From positions 1 to 37,299 of the forward strand of contig DYIZ01000051.1 in NCBI GenBank assembly GCA_020723385.1: a DNA stretch of 37,299 bases, given 5' to 3'. The notes under the pieces are model-generated. The model was given only the letters and a program-made list of their open reading frames with translations. It was not told the origin of the DNA and ran no database searches. Shown piece after piece: positions 8,421 to 18,600 of the stretch. The first letter of the stretch is position 1. Each line of letters begins with the position of its first letter. The DNA comes from Candidatus Aquidulcis sp. GTDB taxonomy: Bacteria; Chloroflexota; Anaerolineae; Anaerolineales; UBA4823. The translations under genes and the position numbers were made by a program.

Positions 8421-11400
8421 TCAAGGCGCGTGCGGGAAACAGGCGTCTGCAAAAGCCTCGGTAGGCAGGTACAAGTATGGATTTTTCCTGATACTGTACG
8501 CATCGGCGCTTGCATTCGGAACTTTGAACCATAGTTTTCCTTTCACGTCAGTCACAATCTCTTGAATTTCCACCGGCCAGCCCACCGGATACTCCCATAT
8601 CCACTTGCCCAGGAATGTGCTGTTTTCGTAAGCGACGCTATCGAACCCCCAGCTTTTCCTGATCACCGTGCATACCCAGGGCGTCGGCGAGAGCCAGGGG
8701 GTTGGCGTGACAGTTGGGGTTGGCGTCGGCGTCCAGGTGGATGTGGGTGTGGGTGTAGAGGTCAGTGTCACGGTGGCCGTCGGCCGGGGTGTGCTCGAAG
8801 CGGTAGCGGTAACAGTCGGCGTGGGCGTATAGGGGTTCGACACGCCTCCCGGCCTGAACGTAAAGAATCCCAGGATTGCCAGGAGCGCCAGAACCACCCC
8901 AAAGCCCAGCAAGGCTCCGTTTCTCTGAGCCCCGGCGCGCTGTCGGCCGATCTTGCGCCCCAGTTCCAGTTTCCGGGCGCGAGCGTCATGATCGAGCGGG
9001 TTGCGGCTCAATATCTGCTCGTACAACCCCAGGGCAATCTGAGCCGCCTTGGGATCGAAATCGCTCCTGGCGTAATTCTCGTCGGCATCCTCGCGCAATG
9101 TGTATAATTCTGAAAGCATTTCACGGGCGCTTTGCCCCTGGCTCTCGGCGGAGGCGCGCGCCGATTTGCACTCATCCATGACTGGACCGCATAGATCATA
9201 CAGCCGGCGCAGGGACGGCACGAGATCGGCCGAAGTCTTCAAAGGCTCGACCTGGCGGATCGCTCCTTCGTATTCTTGTGCGGCTTGCTCCCACAGGTTA
9301 ATGGCATCCTGTATTTCCTTGTCAGAAACAGCCTCCTTGCGGGTTTTGACCGCCTCTTCCAGATGCTGCCTGGCCTGCATACGCAAACCCAGCGCCCTGG
9401 GCAGCGCCTCGCTGACCGGCTGCTGGGCGCTTTGTTGCGTTTCGATGAAAGTCAGGTCAATTGCCAGGGGGTCGCGGTTGGGGTTATTCCTTTCCGGCCA
9501 GTTGCGCAGCAGATAGATATTCTGTGGGTCCAACTCCAGCAGTTTGCGGTTCAGGTTATATGCGGTTTGCAGCCGCCGTCTGGTTGCATCACTGATGTCG
9601 GTCACATCTTTGGGGGTAGCGTATTCGACAGCCAGCGGGGCGCGCTGATCGGGTGGATTCATCAAAACCTGCATGGCGGTCGCGTATTCCCCGGTTTTAC
9701 CGCTGGTTTCGTTACGCAGCCTTGTATGCTTGTTCAACTCGTCCCACATTTGGCCCGTGCGCGTGCGTTGGGCTATCGGAGTCACATTGGTGGCTCTATC
9801 CAGGTAGTTCTTGGCTTGTTCGAACAGCGGCGTCGCCATCCCAAAGCTCTCGGACAGGAGGGCGGCATCCAGCTCTTTACGAGCGTTATCCAGGTAGGTC
9901 CCGGCGTCGAGGATGCTCTTGCGGCGCTCTTTGAGGGCATCGAGATACGTTGCGACGGTGCTTTTCTGTCGTTCGGGATCCTTTTTCGATAGATCATTCA
10001 ATTCTGTTTCCAGCCTGAAGCGTTCTGGCTCGGTCAGATCGTTATTTTCGAGGGCGCGGGACGCATCGTTGAGCTTGTCGCGGAAGAGGCTTTCCAGCAG
10101 ATTGTTGACCGCTTTCTCCCCGGCTGCGGCGCGCGTGTACGTCTCGCCTTCTCCCTTTTCCCTGGCCAGGCCGTAATATTTGAGCGCCGAACGATAATCG
10201 CCATTCTCGGCGGCCTTATCGGCGCGTTGCAGCGCCTGGTCGAGGATCTCGGCGCGCCTGGTCTCGGATGGCGCGTATCCTTTGCGATGCTGCAAGGCGG
10301 CGTCAACCGCATCCAGCGCTTCGGGCAGATAGACATGGCTGAATTGATGATCGGCCTCGACCAGATACCTTTCGATAGCGCCCAGCGTCTCGATGAGCGC
10401 CGCAACCCGTTTTTCACCGGCGGGCAGGTTCCGCAAGGCTGCCCGCGCCTCGCCCACCGGCTTGCCGGCGTTCAGCGCCTCCTCGCACGCTTTCAGCCCG
10501 GCCTCCAGCCTGGCGGAGGCCAGCTTAGCATCCACTTCGGCGCATTGCGCCTCGTCCTCGGGCGGAATCAATGCCAGGGCCTCTTCGAGCAAGGGAATCG
10601 CAGCCGCGTATTGGGTTTTTGCGTCCAGGATTCCTTCGGCCTCCCTGCGCTTCTCGGCCAGCAGTACTTTCTCGAAAAGCAGCCGCACCTCGCGGTCGCC
10701 CGGTCGTTTTTCGGCCAGGGTCTTCAGCTCTCGATTGGCCAGGTCAATGTGCTTCTTTTTGAGGTAATCGCGTCCCCGAACGATGCGCCTGGCGCGGTCG
10801 AGATCAGCCTCGACTTGCTTCGAGCTATCCTGCGCTTCCGTCAGGCGTAGGTGAAGCGCTGGTCGTTCCTCTTCTGAAAGCTCTTCTAACTCAACGTCGT
10901 TGAGGGTCAGCTCGGCGACGGCGTTTTGCAGAGCCTCGGCGGCTATTTCGGCCTCTCCCAGGGCAGTCTCCTGCATTTCACGCGCCGGGTTGAGCCGATC
11001 TTTGATCCGATGCACCAACTGGACGCGGGCGTCTTGCGCCAGGCGGCGAGGGCTTTCCTTCGATGGAAGCTTGCACAGGGCCTGGCTGGCTTTGACCAGC
11101 ATCACATCCCAGGACTGCGTCTGCTCGGCTGCTTCGGCCTGGGCGATCAAATCGTCGTAGCTGGTCTGCTCCGCCAGCCGCTTGACCACCTCGGCGCGCA
11201 GCGCCCCCAGGTAAGGGCTGCGAGGGTATTTGCGGCGCGCCTCTTCGAGAATCGACTGGGCGGCTGGCCAGTCGTGAGACTCCATCTTCGGCGCAATTTC
11301 TGCGTCAGCGAAATGCAAAATGGCCTGCGCTTCGAGCTGGATGCGTTTTGCTCCCCCATCGGCCGGGTCGTCGGCCAGCACGCGGGCGGCATGTTCCAGG

Positions 11401-13940
11401 GCGGCTTCGTAGTCTTCGCGCCGCTCGCCGCGATGATAGGCGGCCAGCATGTCGTCGCGCGCCTGAGCCAGGGCCTGGCGCTCCTCTAGCTTTCGGGCGG
11501 CTTCGATCTGCAAATCGGACGCTTCAGGATGATCGGGCGATTGCTGCAGCGCCGCAGCCAGGTATGCCAGGGCGTTGGAATACTGCGTCGCGCTGCGCGT
11601 TTCGTCGCCTTTGCGGATCGCTTCACGCGCCCGCGCCACGTACTGGGCGGCTTTCTCGCGTTTTTCGACCTCGGGGCGTAGTTTTTCCTGGTCAGTCTTA
11701 GCCCATCGGCTGCGCCCATCCTGGCCGATGATTTCGCTCAGGCTGCCCAGGGCAGCCGCGTAATCGCGCCGGTCGCAGGCCTGTTCGTAGGCGGTCTTCA
11801 ACTCGATCAGCCGCGGCAGCTTGCTCAACCGCTCGGCGACTTCCTTGCTCCACGGGCCATCCGCGGTGACACTCTTATAGAGACTCTCGGCCTCGCCGTA
11901 ATCGCCGCCCTCGATGGCTTTGTGCGCCTGCAGCAATAAATCGTGGTCGCGGCGCAGCTTCTCGATCTGCTGGTAGAGGGCTTCTACCTGCGGGCCGTGA
12001 TCTCCGGCAGCCCAGGTCAGGCGCTGCCACTCGGGGGTGATCTGCTCGAAGCGCTGGCGCAGCTCGTTTAGCAGCCGGCTGCCCTCGAGCGCGGCGTAAG
12101 CGCATTGGAAGGCTTTATCCAGGTCGCCCAGGCCGCGCCGTCGTTCCGCCTCGCGCAGATTGTTCTGCACATCCTGGTCAATCTGCCTTGCCCACAGCCG
12201 CAAGACGCGCTCGAGGCGCGCCTGGAGAGTCTCTTTGACCCCTGCCAGGGCCGCCTGCACCCCGCTCTCTTGACGGGCGATCTCTTGCAGCGCCGCATCG
12301 TAATTTCCCCGCGCCTGGGGATATTTATAGCTGTTGAGATTCGCGTCGCCGGCCTGCTGGTCAGGCTCGATAGCGGCGTAAGCCTCTTGCGCCCGCCGGG
12401 TCATCTCACGCTGCCGCTCGACGATGGTCAGGCGCGCTTCCACCGCCCGGCGGCGCAGATCCGTGATCAAGGGTGGGCCGGCCTCGCGTTTCCAGATTTT
12501 CTGTGTAGAAAGCACCCAGGCCCGCTCATCGCGCCACTTTGTGATGGCTTCATCGTAACGCTCCAAAGCCTCGGAGAAACGCCCCGCGCGGGATAGGGGA
12601 ATGGCGTGGTGAGAGATGAAATCGCGCAGCTTGTGAGCTGCAATGTGGCCAAAGCTCTCGCGGATGGAGTCGGCTACCGTTTGGCCCAGGTCTCCCTTCA
12701 ACTCCTCTGTCATCTTTCCGGCAGCCATATCTGCTGCGCCGGGAGTATCAAAACCCAGGTCCAGCTCGAAAACGGTGGCCGCCATGGCTTCTGCAGCGGC
12801 TTGCTGGCGCGCCGCTTCGACCGCTTGCAGGATATCGGCGTCCTCAGGCGCCAGGCTCAAAGCTTCCCGATACTTAGTCAGGCGGTCGAAGGGATTTTTG
12901 AACGCGGCGGCCTCGTTACGGATACGGCTGATACGCTGGCGCGTCTCCTCTCCTTGAAGCGCCTGGGCGCGCAGATCAGGCAAATCGGCGTTGTCGGGCT
13001 CCAGTCCGGCGATCTCGTCTATCAGGCGCTCGGCGTCGGCCCACCGCCCGCCGCGGATGGCCGCCTGAGCTTCTTTGACCCGCGTTTGCACGGCGCGCTG
13101 CTGTTGGGTCTGTTTCTCCTGGATATCCTGACGCAGTCGTTCCAGCTCGCCGATTTGCGTCGCCCAATTCAACTCCTGGGCCACCTCGATAGCGGTCGCC
13201 AGGTTTTCCAGGGCGCGGGCGAAATGGCTGGTCTTTGCATCTTCCTCGGCGTCGCCGCGCAGGCGCAGCGTCTCGCCGGCCTTTTCAACCTGGGTCTCTA
13301 GCACCAATAACAGATCTTCGGCCTCCTCTGGCGATTCGGGAAAGCGGATTGCCGCGGCCGCGGCTGCCTTTAGAGCTTCGTCGAACTCGCCTGCCTGCTG
13401 GCGCTCGACCGCCAGCTTGAGCAGCTCGTGATATTCGGCCTGGCGTTGGAGAATCTTTTCGTTGTCTTTCCTGGCCGTCTCAGCCTGTTGCCGCACGCCT
13501 GCACTGGCGTATTCGATGCTCGCCGCCTGCTCGCAGCTCTGCGCCGCGGCGGCGTAATCCTTTTGCGACCGGAGATCGCGGCCATCCTCCAGCGCGGCCA
13601 TAACCCGCTGGTCGGCGTCCTCGCCGCGCCTGGCCTCCCATTGTTCGAGGCGAGCGCGCAAGTCGTAGCGCTCCAAATCGTAACGCAGCTTTTTCTCATC
13701 CAGCGCCTGCTGAATGAGCGGAATAGCAGTTTGCCAGTCGTTGGCGGCGGAGATCGCTTCGAGCAGCTCGTGCTCTACGGCGTGGCTGCGCAGCTCATCA
13801 GCCTCCGCGACCAGCTCGGAGCCGCGCGGCGCGTTTTCGATCACCTGATCGCAGACGTCCAACGCCTGTTGGAACTCACCCTGGTCGAATAAGGTGTTGG
13901 CTCGCTGTAATTGGTCAGTCAGATCCATTGTTTCGGGCAT
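8421..13940 (-). CDS. g8: giant TPR-type scaffold with C-terminal TM and external SH3-like domain
   Basis: An 1839-residue protein. The first roughly 1670 residues are almost entirely alpha-helical and rich in Ala, Glu and Arg. They contain many TPR-like helical pairs, for example LFDQGEFQQALDVCDQVI near residue 17 and other 'A-x2-gdyaeA' units throughout, and probably some coiled coil. A membrane helix (about 1674-1695, GFGVVLALLAILGFF) is followed by a Thr/Pro spacer (about 1700-1755). A C-terminal domain of about 80 residues is bracketed by Cys residues and resembles the SH3-like domain of g6 (strand LWFKVPN, closing YLPTEAFADAC). A huge cytosolic scaffold would thus be fixed to the membrane and display a small domain outside. 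TPRs normally bind proteins; the tubulin-like g13 or kinase-like g10/g11 are plausible partners. Start: ATG with AGGAG nine bases upstream. Confidence 0.88.
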   Translation of the reverse strand: MPETMDLTDQLQRANTLFDQGEFQQALDVCDQVIENAPRGSELVAEADELRSHAVEHELLEAISAANDWQTAIPLIQQALDEKKLRYDLERYDLRARLEQWEARRGEDADQRVMAALEDGRDLRSQKDYAAAAQSCEQAASIEYASAGVRQQAETARKDNEKILQRQAEYHELLKLAVERQQAGEFDEALKAAAAAAIRFPESPEEAEDLLLVLETQVEKAGETLRLRGDAEEDAKTSHFARALENLATAIEVAQELNWATQIGELERLRQDIQEKQTQQQRAVQTRVKEAQAAIRGGRWADAERLIDEIAGLEPDNADLPDLRAQALQGEETRQRISRIRNEAAAFKNPFDRLTKYREALSLAPEDADILQAVEAARQQAAAEAMAATVFELDLGFDTPGAADMAAGKMTEELKGDLGQTVADSIRESFGHIAAHKLRDFISHHAIPLSRAGRFSEALERYDEAITKWRDERAWVLSTQKIWKREAGPPLITDLRRRAVEARLTIVERQREMTRRAQEAYAAIEPDQQAGDANLNSYKYPQARGNYDAALQEIARQESGVQAALAGVKETLQARLERVLRLWARQIDQDVQNNLREAERRRGLGDLDKAFQCAYAALEGSRLLNELRQRFEQITPEWQRLTWAAGDHGPQVEALYQQIEKLRRDHDLLLQAHKAIEGGDYGEAESLYKSVTADGPWSKEVAERLSKLPRLIELKTAYEQACDRRDYAAALGSLSEIIGQDGRSRWAKTDQEKLRPEVEKREKAAQYVARAREAIRKGDETRSATQYSNALAYLAAALQQSPDHPEASDLQIEAARKLEERQALAQARDDMLAAYHRGERREDYEAALEHAARVLADDPADGGAKRIQLEAQAILHFADAEIAPKMESHDWPAAQSILEEARRKYPRSPYLGALRAEVVKRLAEQTSYDDLIAQAEAAEQTQSWDVMLVKASQALCKLPSKESPRRLAQDARVQLVHRIKDRLNPAREMQETALGEAEIAAEALQNAVAELTLNDVELEELSEEERPALHLRLTEAQDSSKQVEADLDRARRIVRGRDYLKKKHIDLANRELKTLAEKRPGDREVRLLFEKVLLAEKRREAEGILDAKTQYAAAIPLLEEALALIPPEDEAQCAEVDAKLASARLEAGLKACEEALNAGKPVGEARAALRNLPAGEKRVAALIETLGAIERYLVEADHQFSHVYLPEALDAVDAALQHRKGYAPSETRRAEILDQALQRADKAAENGDYRSALKYYGLAREKGEGETYTRAAAGEKAVNNLLESLFRDKLNDASRALENNDLTEPERFRLETELNDLSKKDPERQKSTVATYLDALKERRKSILDAGTYLDNARKELDAALLSESFGMATPLFEQAKNYLDRATNVTPIAQRTRTGQMWDELNKHTRLRNETSGKTGEYATAMQVLMNPPDQRAPLAVEYATPKDVTDISDATRRRLQTAYNLNRKLLELDPQNIYLLRNWPERNNPNRDPLAIDLTFIETQQSAQQPVSEALPRALGLRMQARQHLEEAVKTRKEAVSDKEIQDAINLWEQAAQEYEGAIRQVEPLKTSADLVPSLRRLYDLCGPVMDECKSARASAESQGQSAREMLSELYTLREDADENYARSDFDPKAAQIALGLYEQILSRNPLDHDARARKLELGRKIGRQRAGAQRNGALLGFGVVLALLAILGFFTFRPGGVSNPYTPTPTVTATASSTPRPTATVTLTSTPTPTSTWTPTPTPTVTPTPWLSPTPWVCTVIRKSWGFDSVAYENSTFLGKWIWEYPVGWPVEIQEIVTDVKGKLWFKVPNASADAYSIRKNPYLYLPTEAFADACFPHAP

Positions 13941-13970
13941 AAATAACCACTCCTGCAGTCAGGCGTTTTT

Positions 13971-15623
13971 TCATTGAAATTGTATATCCTGTTTCCACTG
14001 GTAGACAGGCGTCTGGCGATCCTCCAGCCAGATCCCCATCTCAACGGTTATCTTTTCGCAGATATTTTTCAAACAAAAATAATACAGGCGTATCTGTATG
14101 CTCTGGTTGGGGCCGAGAGGCGACAAGGTCACGAACCCCTCGTCGTCAGGCTGTAATTGATTCTTCGCCAGATCGGGCGGCGCGGTGATATAGACATTCC
14201 AGCCATTCGTCACGGTGAAAGGCGTGTACGAGATGGCGAGCGTCACGCTGACGCGATTGGTATTGGTGATCGTACAGGTAAAGAACGAGGAGGGGGAAGC
14301 GCTGAAATCCACACCGATTTGGCCAGCCCACGCCGGGTCAACGAGCGGCGCGGCGGCCGGAGAGGTTGCGGTCAGCGTCTCCGTTGGCGTTACTATCTCC
14401 GTTGGGGATGCTGTAGGGGAAGGCGTCGGCGTTGCGGCCGCCTCGAGCGGGTTTTGGATTACGAAGTCCTTCTGCCACTGCGCGCCCAGCTCGATCACCG
14501 ATAGCCAGACGGTGAGAGGCTGGTCACATTTTGTGGCGCGGCAAATGATGATTGCCTGAATGGTAACTTGAGAACCGGCTTCGAGCTTATCCAAGCGGAT
14601 AGGGTCTTCGACTGTACCAGTTTTCTGCTTGAAAATCAACACATCCTGAGATATATCCGGTTTAAACCTAACTTGATACGTATCGCTAAAATAAGCCGCG
14701 GTGCTGCTCCGCCCTTGGGCCGGGGAGATGACCACTCCCAGCTCGAGGGGCGCGCGGCCGGTGTTCGTCATCGTACAGGTCCACAGCCAGGTGTTGGTCT
14801 CTTTCGGATCGAGAACCGGCGGTTCTCCACATGCGTCGGAAAAATCGAGCGAGGCTTCTACGATGGGTGCCGTGGGCGTCGCTTCTGTCGGTGTTATCGT
14901 GGCAGAAGGCTCCACTGCCGTCGTAGTAACCGTCATCGTCCCTGTGACCGTCGGCGATTGGGGGGATGTAGCAGGCAGCGTGGGCGTCGCTTCTGTCGGC
15001 GTTATCTTGGCAGAAGGCTCCACTGCCGTCGTAGTAACCGTCATCGTCCCTGTGACCGTCTGCGTTTGGGATGCGGCAGACGGCGGTATCGTTGGATTCA
15101 CTGCAATCGCCTGCGTTCCCGTGGGAGTGGGCATCCCTCCCGTTGCCCGCCCCAGGATGAACCCTCCGCCACAAAGGAGGAACACGGCCAGCAACACGCT
15201 GATTCCTATACCCATCCACTGCAGCGCGGTGGGCGTTGACCGCGCCCCCCCGGGCGTTTCAGGCGCGTCGTCTTCGGGCGCGCTGGCGCCGGTTTGCGGC
15301 GCGAGGCGCTGGACGGCCTGGAGAATGTCTTGCGGATGACAGCCTGCCAGTCTGGCCGCCTGCCTGGCATCCGGGGCGGGGCGCTTCAGCCAGCTTTTCA
15401 ACAGCTTCTCGATGGGCGCCGCCGCTTCAGGGTCGGGCGGCCATTCCAGGGCGGCGGCCAGCTTGGCCAGCTTCTCGTCGTCCAGCGCCTGGCTGAGCGA
15501 CGCCACGTTCTCCGACTTCGAGCGCCCCGGCTGCACGGCCGAAGCGAGCCTGGCTTTCAGCAGGTCTTGCAGCGCGCCGGCGATTTCGCGGCGCATGGGC
15601 TCGGTGAGGCGTGAGGCTGTCAT
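13971..15623 (-). CDS. g9: single-pass protein with cytosolic helical domain and two external Ig-like repeats
   Basis: A 550-residue protein. An N-terminal helical domain (about 1-110) precedes a membrane helix (about 136-158). A Thr/Pro spacer contains a 36-residue repeat present twice (about 180-255). Two related beta-sandwich domains (about 265-400 and 440-550) follow. Each has a CTMTNTG or CTITNTN strand, a Cys-x6-Cys pair (CRATKC or CLKNIC) late in the domain and a final WQKDFVIQ or WKQDIQFQ strand, so they arose by duplication. The pattern is like NEW/CARDB-type extracellular Ig-like domains. Start: the ATG at 15623 overlaps the TGA of g10 (ATGA) and has AGGAGG upstream. A longer open frame to 15980 is only the shadow of g10. 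The helical N-terminus has no recognised fold and probably docks to a cytosolic partner. Confidence 0.85.
   Translation of the reverse strand: MTASRLTEPMRREIAGALQDLLKARLASAVQPGRSKSENVASLSQALDDEKLAKLAAALEWPPDPEAAAPIEKLLKSWLKRPAPDARQAARLAGCHPQDILQAVQRLAPQTGASAPEDDAPETPGGARSTPTALQWMGIGISVLLAVFLLCGGGFILGRATGGMPTPTGTQAIAVNPTIPPSAASQTQTVTGTMTVTTTAVEPSAKITPTEATPTLPATSPQSPTVTGTMTVTTTAVEPSATITPTEATPTAPIVEASLDFSDACGEPPVLDPKETNTWLWTCTMTNTGRAPLELGVVISPAQGRSSTAAYFSDTYQVRFKPDISQDVLIFKQKTGTVEDPIRLDKLEAGSQVTIQAIIICRATKCDQPLTVWLSVIELGAQWQKDFVIQNPLEAAATPTPSPTASPTEIVTPTETLTATSPAAAPLVDPAWAGQIGVDFSASPSSFFTCTITNTNRVSVTLAISYTPFTVTNGWNVYITAPPDLAKNQLQPDDEGFVTLSPLGPNQSIQIRLYYFCLKNICEKITVEMGIWLEDRQTPVYQWKQDIQFQ
14872..15060 (-). 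repeat. 81-bp direct repeat in the g9 spacer, 108-bp period
   Basis: The units 14872-14952 and 14980-15060 are the same apart from about two bases, and are separated by 27 bp of related but diverged sequence. The 108-bp period equals 36 codons and encodes VTGTMTVTTTAVEPSA-[KT]-ITPTEATPT twice. It is a recent in-frame duplication that lengthens the extracellular Thr/Pro spacer. Such a repeat could change copy number by slippage. Confidence 0.93.
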
Positions 15624-18600
15624 GACGGCTCCTCCTGGGTTTTTGGCGTATCCTGATCGCCCTGGGGCGGCCGGTCTTCCTTCAGGCTGGCGACGATGCG
15701 CAACATGCGGTCGTAATCGTGATCGCGGCGCGCCTGGCGCAGTTGACAAACCCAAATCTCCTCCTGCAGCTTCTCTTCCACCGCTTCCAGTTTCCATTCC
15801 GGATGCGCACAGATCTGCTCCAGGAGGCTCGTGATCTTCTCGAGGGGAGGCTGCTCCTTCAGCCAGTCTTCGATGCTGCCTGGCAGGCGCTTCAGAGCCT
15901 TCGCGAGGGGCAGGTCCAACGCGCGCACATGGTCTTGCAGACGCTCCCGCCACGGAGCGGGCAGGCGCGGGTCGTCCCATGTCCGGGCGTCAGAGGCTTC
16001 GCGGATCGCGGCGAGCAGCGCATCGAGTACACCTTGTTCCAATTGCTCTTTGATCTCCGCGAGCTCCAGCCGCTGTTGGCTAAAGCGCTCCAACAAGCGC
16101 ATCTGCCATGCAACGCCCTGATACACGTCGGCGCCGCCAACCGCGGCTAGAGCTGTCTCGAACTCGGCTTTGGCGCGCTCGTAACGCTGCGGGTCAGAGG
16201 CGGCCAGCTCGAATTCCAGGTAGCCGCGCTGAACGGCGGACAGGCCGCTCAACAGGCGCAAGGCGTCCGGGTTGCCCGGCCGGTAGTATAGGGCGTGGGT
16301 AACATCCTGTGTGGCGCGGGCCAGATCGAAATCTTCTTTCCTGGCCTCTGCTACAGCCTGGTCGAAGAAATGGCCGGCCAATCTCTGTTTCACAGCTTGC
16401 CGGCGCTGCTCGTAAGCGACCGGCGTCTCGGGGTTGGCGACTGGAGACCCCTGGGGGGCCTCGTCGGGCAATCCCGGGGAAAGTGGGACAGACGGGCGAG
16501 GGGATGCCCTCCACAGGTCAGGGTAAGCTGCGGCGACGCGATCGTAATAGGCCAGGGCCGCCTCCCAGGAGGCAAAATCATCCTTTACTGCAGCCAGATC
16601 ATCGGCCAATTGGAGCAGGGCGCGACACCGCGCCAGGCGGGAGTACCGCTCCATATCTTGGCGAGCGGCTTCCAGTTCTTCTTTACTCAATAGATCAACG
16701 TAGGCGTCATTTTTCTTCTCGAACTCCCGGATTGCTTCTTCGAGCCTGGATACGGCCTCGACGCAGGCTGAATCAGCATCGTTCTCCTCCAACTTTTCCG
16801 CAACCGGCAGCAGGCCGCCTTCGCAGCGCTGCGCCTCGACGCGCCATTCGCCGATCAATTTCGATGACTCCCTGGCGCGGTCGAGACGCAGGGTCGTCTC
16901 CAGGTCTTCTATGGCGGCGTCAACCCCTGCCAGGATGCGGGCGCGCAGCCGCAAAGCTACCAAGGGGCGGCGCACCGCCTCGGTCAGACGCCCTTTCTTT
17001 CTCAGCAAACCTTCAGCGCGCTCCAGGTCGGCGGCCGCGGCGGCGTAAGAGCCGGCTTCGAAGGCCGTCAGCGTTTCTCCGAGGCGGTAATTTTTGAAAC
17101 CCTCCGGCTCGGCGACCAGCCGGGCGAGCTCGTGCGCCAGCAGCGACCAGCGGAAGTAGGCGTCTGCGTAGCTGCGGGCGGCGGTGCGCAGCAACACTAG
17201 CGCCGAAGAATACCGCCCGGAGCGATCCAGCTCGGCCAGCGCCCCGCGCAGCAGCTTGCCCTCGTAATCTGCCTTATCCTGCGGCAGGAGCCTATCGCCT
17301 TTGGCGGCAATCTCCAGCCAGGCTAGGCGAGCCGCCCCGCTCTCCAGCCGCGCCCGCCGCGCAGGGTTCGCCTCGGCCCAACGCTCGCGCTGCTCTTCGA
17401 TGGACCTGGCCAGGGCAGTCAAAACGGCAGATGCGCCCCCCTCGAAGCCCTCCCGCAGCAACACCCGCCGGATCAGGTCGCGCGTCCCGTAGGTCAGCGC
17501 ATCCCACTGCTGCACGCCGATATCGTCCGGCGCGCCGGCGGCCAGCTCTTCCAGGGGGGCCGTGTCGGTCTGGCGGTTGACGCTGAAATTCAGGCCGGGA
17601 GCGAAAATGCGCGTCATCACCTCGCCGAAGCGGATCAGCGTTTTCTCGAGGATATTGCCCTCGTTGCTCGTGTACACGTTCCAATCCACCAGCCGCGCCT
17701 GGAAACTGCCGCTGCCGCCCTCGATGAACACGCCGTCGGCTTTCAGGCTGTCGGTAGGGATGATGTCGGGAGCGTAACCGCGCGCCTGCTGCAGGAACGC
17801 CGCCAGCCGGGCGCATACTTCCAGGCCATCTTTCTCGATGAAGGCCTGGCTTTCGCTCAGCTTGCGACCCTTGACCCATTCCATCGCCAGGCAGGGGAAA
17901 TCGGGCGTTTCCATCCCGCTCTCGGGATAGTACAGGCGTATCACCTTCAGGCGCTGCAAAGCCCGCAGCTCAGACTTCAACGCCTCCTCGTTTTCCCGCT
18001 TCGGATAGGCGATCTTGATGGCCGCCTCGTCGCCCCGGCCGGGGTCGGAGAAAGACTGCCCGGCGGCGCCCATCTGTTGCCCTTTTCCGATGAGCTGCTG
18101 GCGCGTCTCGGCCGAAGGCGAGAGGATATTATAGGAAGCGAGATCGAATCCGGCAGGCAGGAGGCGCGTGCGCCAGACCATGGCGGTGCTGCCAGTAGTA
18201 TAGGGTTCGATCAGGGCGTAGGTTTGTCCGCCGAGGCGGAGAGCCAGGCGCGGCCCGGCGGGCGCGGTGGAACCTTGCACGGCGGGAGTAGCAGCTTGTC
18301 CCTGGGTAACAGGATGCTGCCCACCTTGAGCGCCAGTCTCTTGGCTGGCTGGCGACTCAACAGGCGTTGCTGCTTCGACAGGCGCGGCAGCGCGCTCCTC
18401 CGCAGCGGGAGGCTGCCCACCTTGAAGAATAGGCTCTCCGGTTGGGGTTTCAGCGGACGCTTGTTCGGCAGGCACGGCAACGGCGCCGCCAACAGTGGGT
18501 GCCTGGTCAATTGGCGAGGCAACACCCTGGGCGGCATCGGCCGCGTCGGGCTGTGGCTCGATGGGTGCGTCAACGGATACCTCGCCAGCAGGAGACCCCC

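Noticed and set aside
8405-8515. N-terminal extension of the phosphoesterase
   Set aside because: It would overlap g8; the metal motif starts normally at residue 9 from the ATG at 8404, which has an AAGGAGG site.
9276-9992. A 238-codon plus-strand reading frame opposite g8
   Set aside because: Antisense shadow of a helical, GC-rich gene; its sequence shows no recognisable domain.
14872-15060. CRISPR-like direct repeats
   Set aside because: Two in-frame copies inside a coding spacer with a codon-multiple period; no array, no spacers.
15624-15980. N-terminal extension of g9 in the same frame
   Set aside because: It overlaps the C-terminus of g10 in another frame, is Arg/Pro/Gly-rich noise, and the ATG at 15623 has a strong AGGAGG site.
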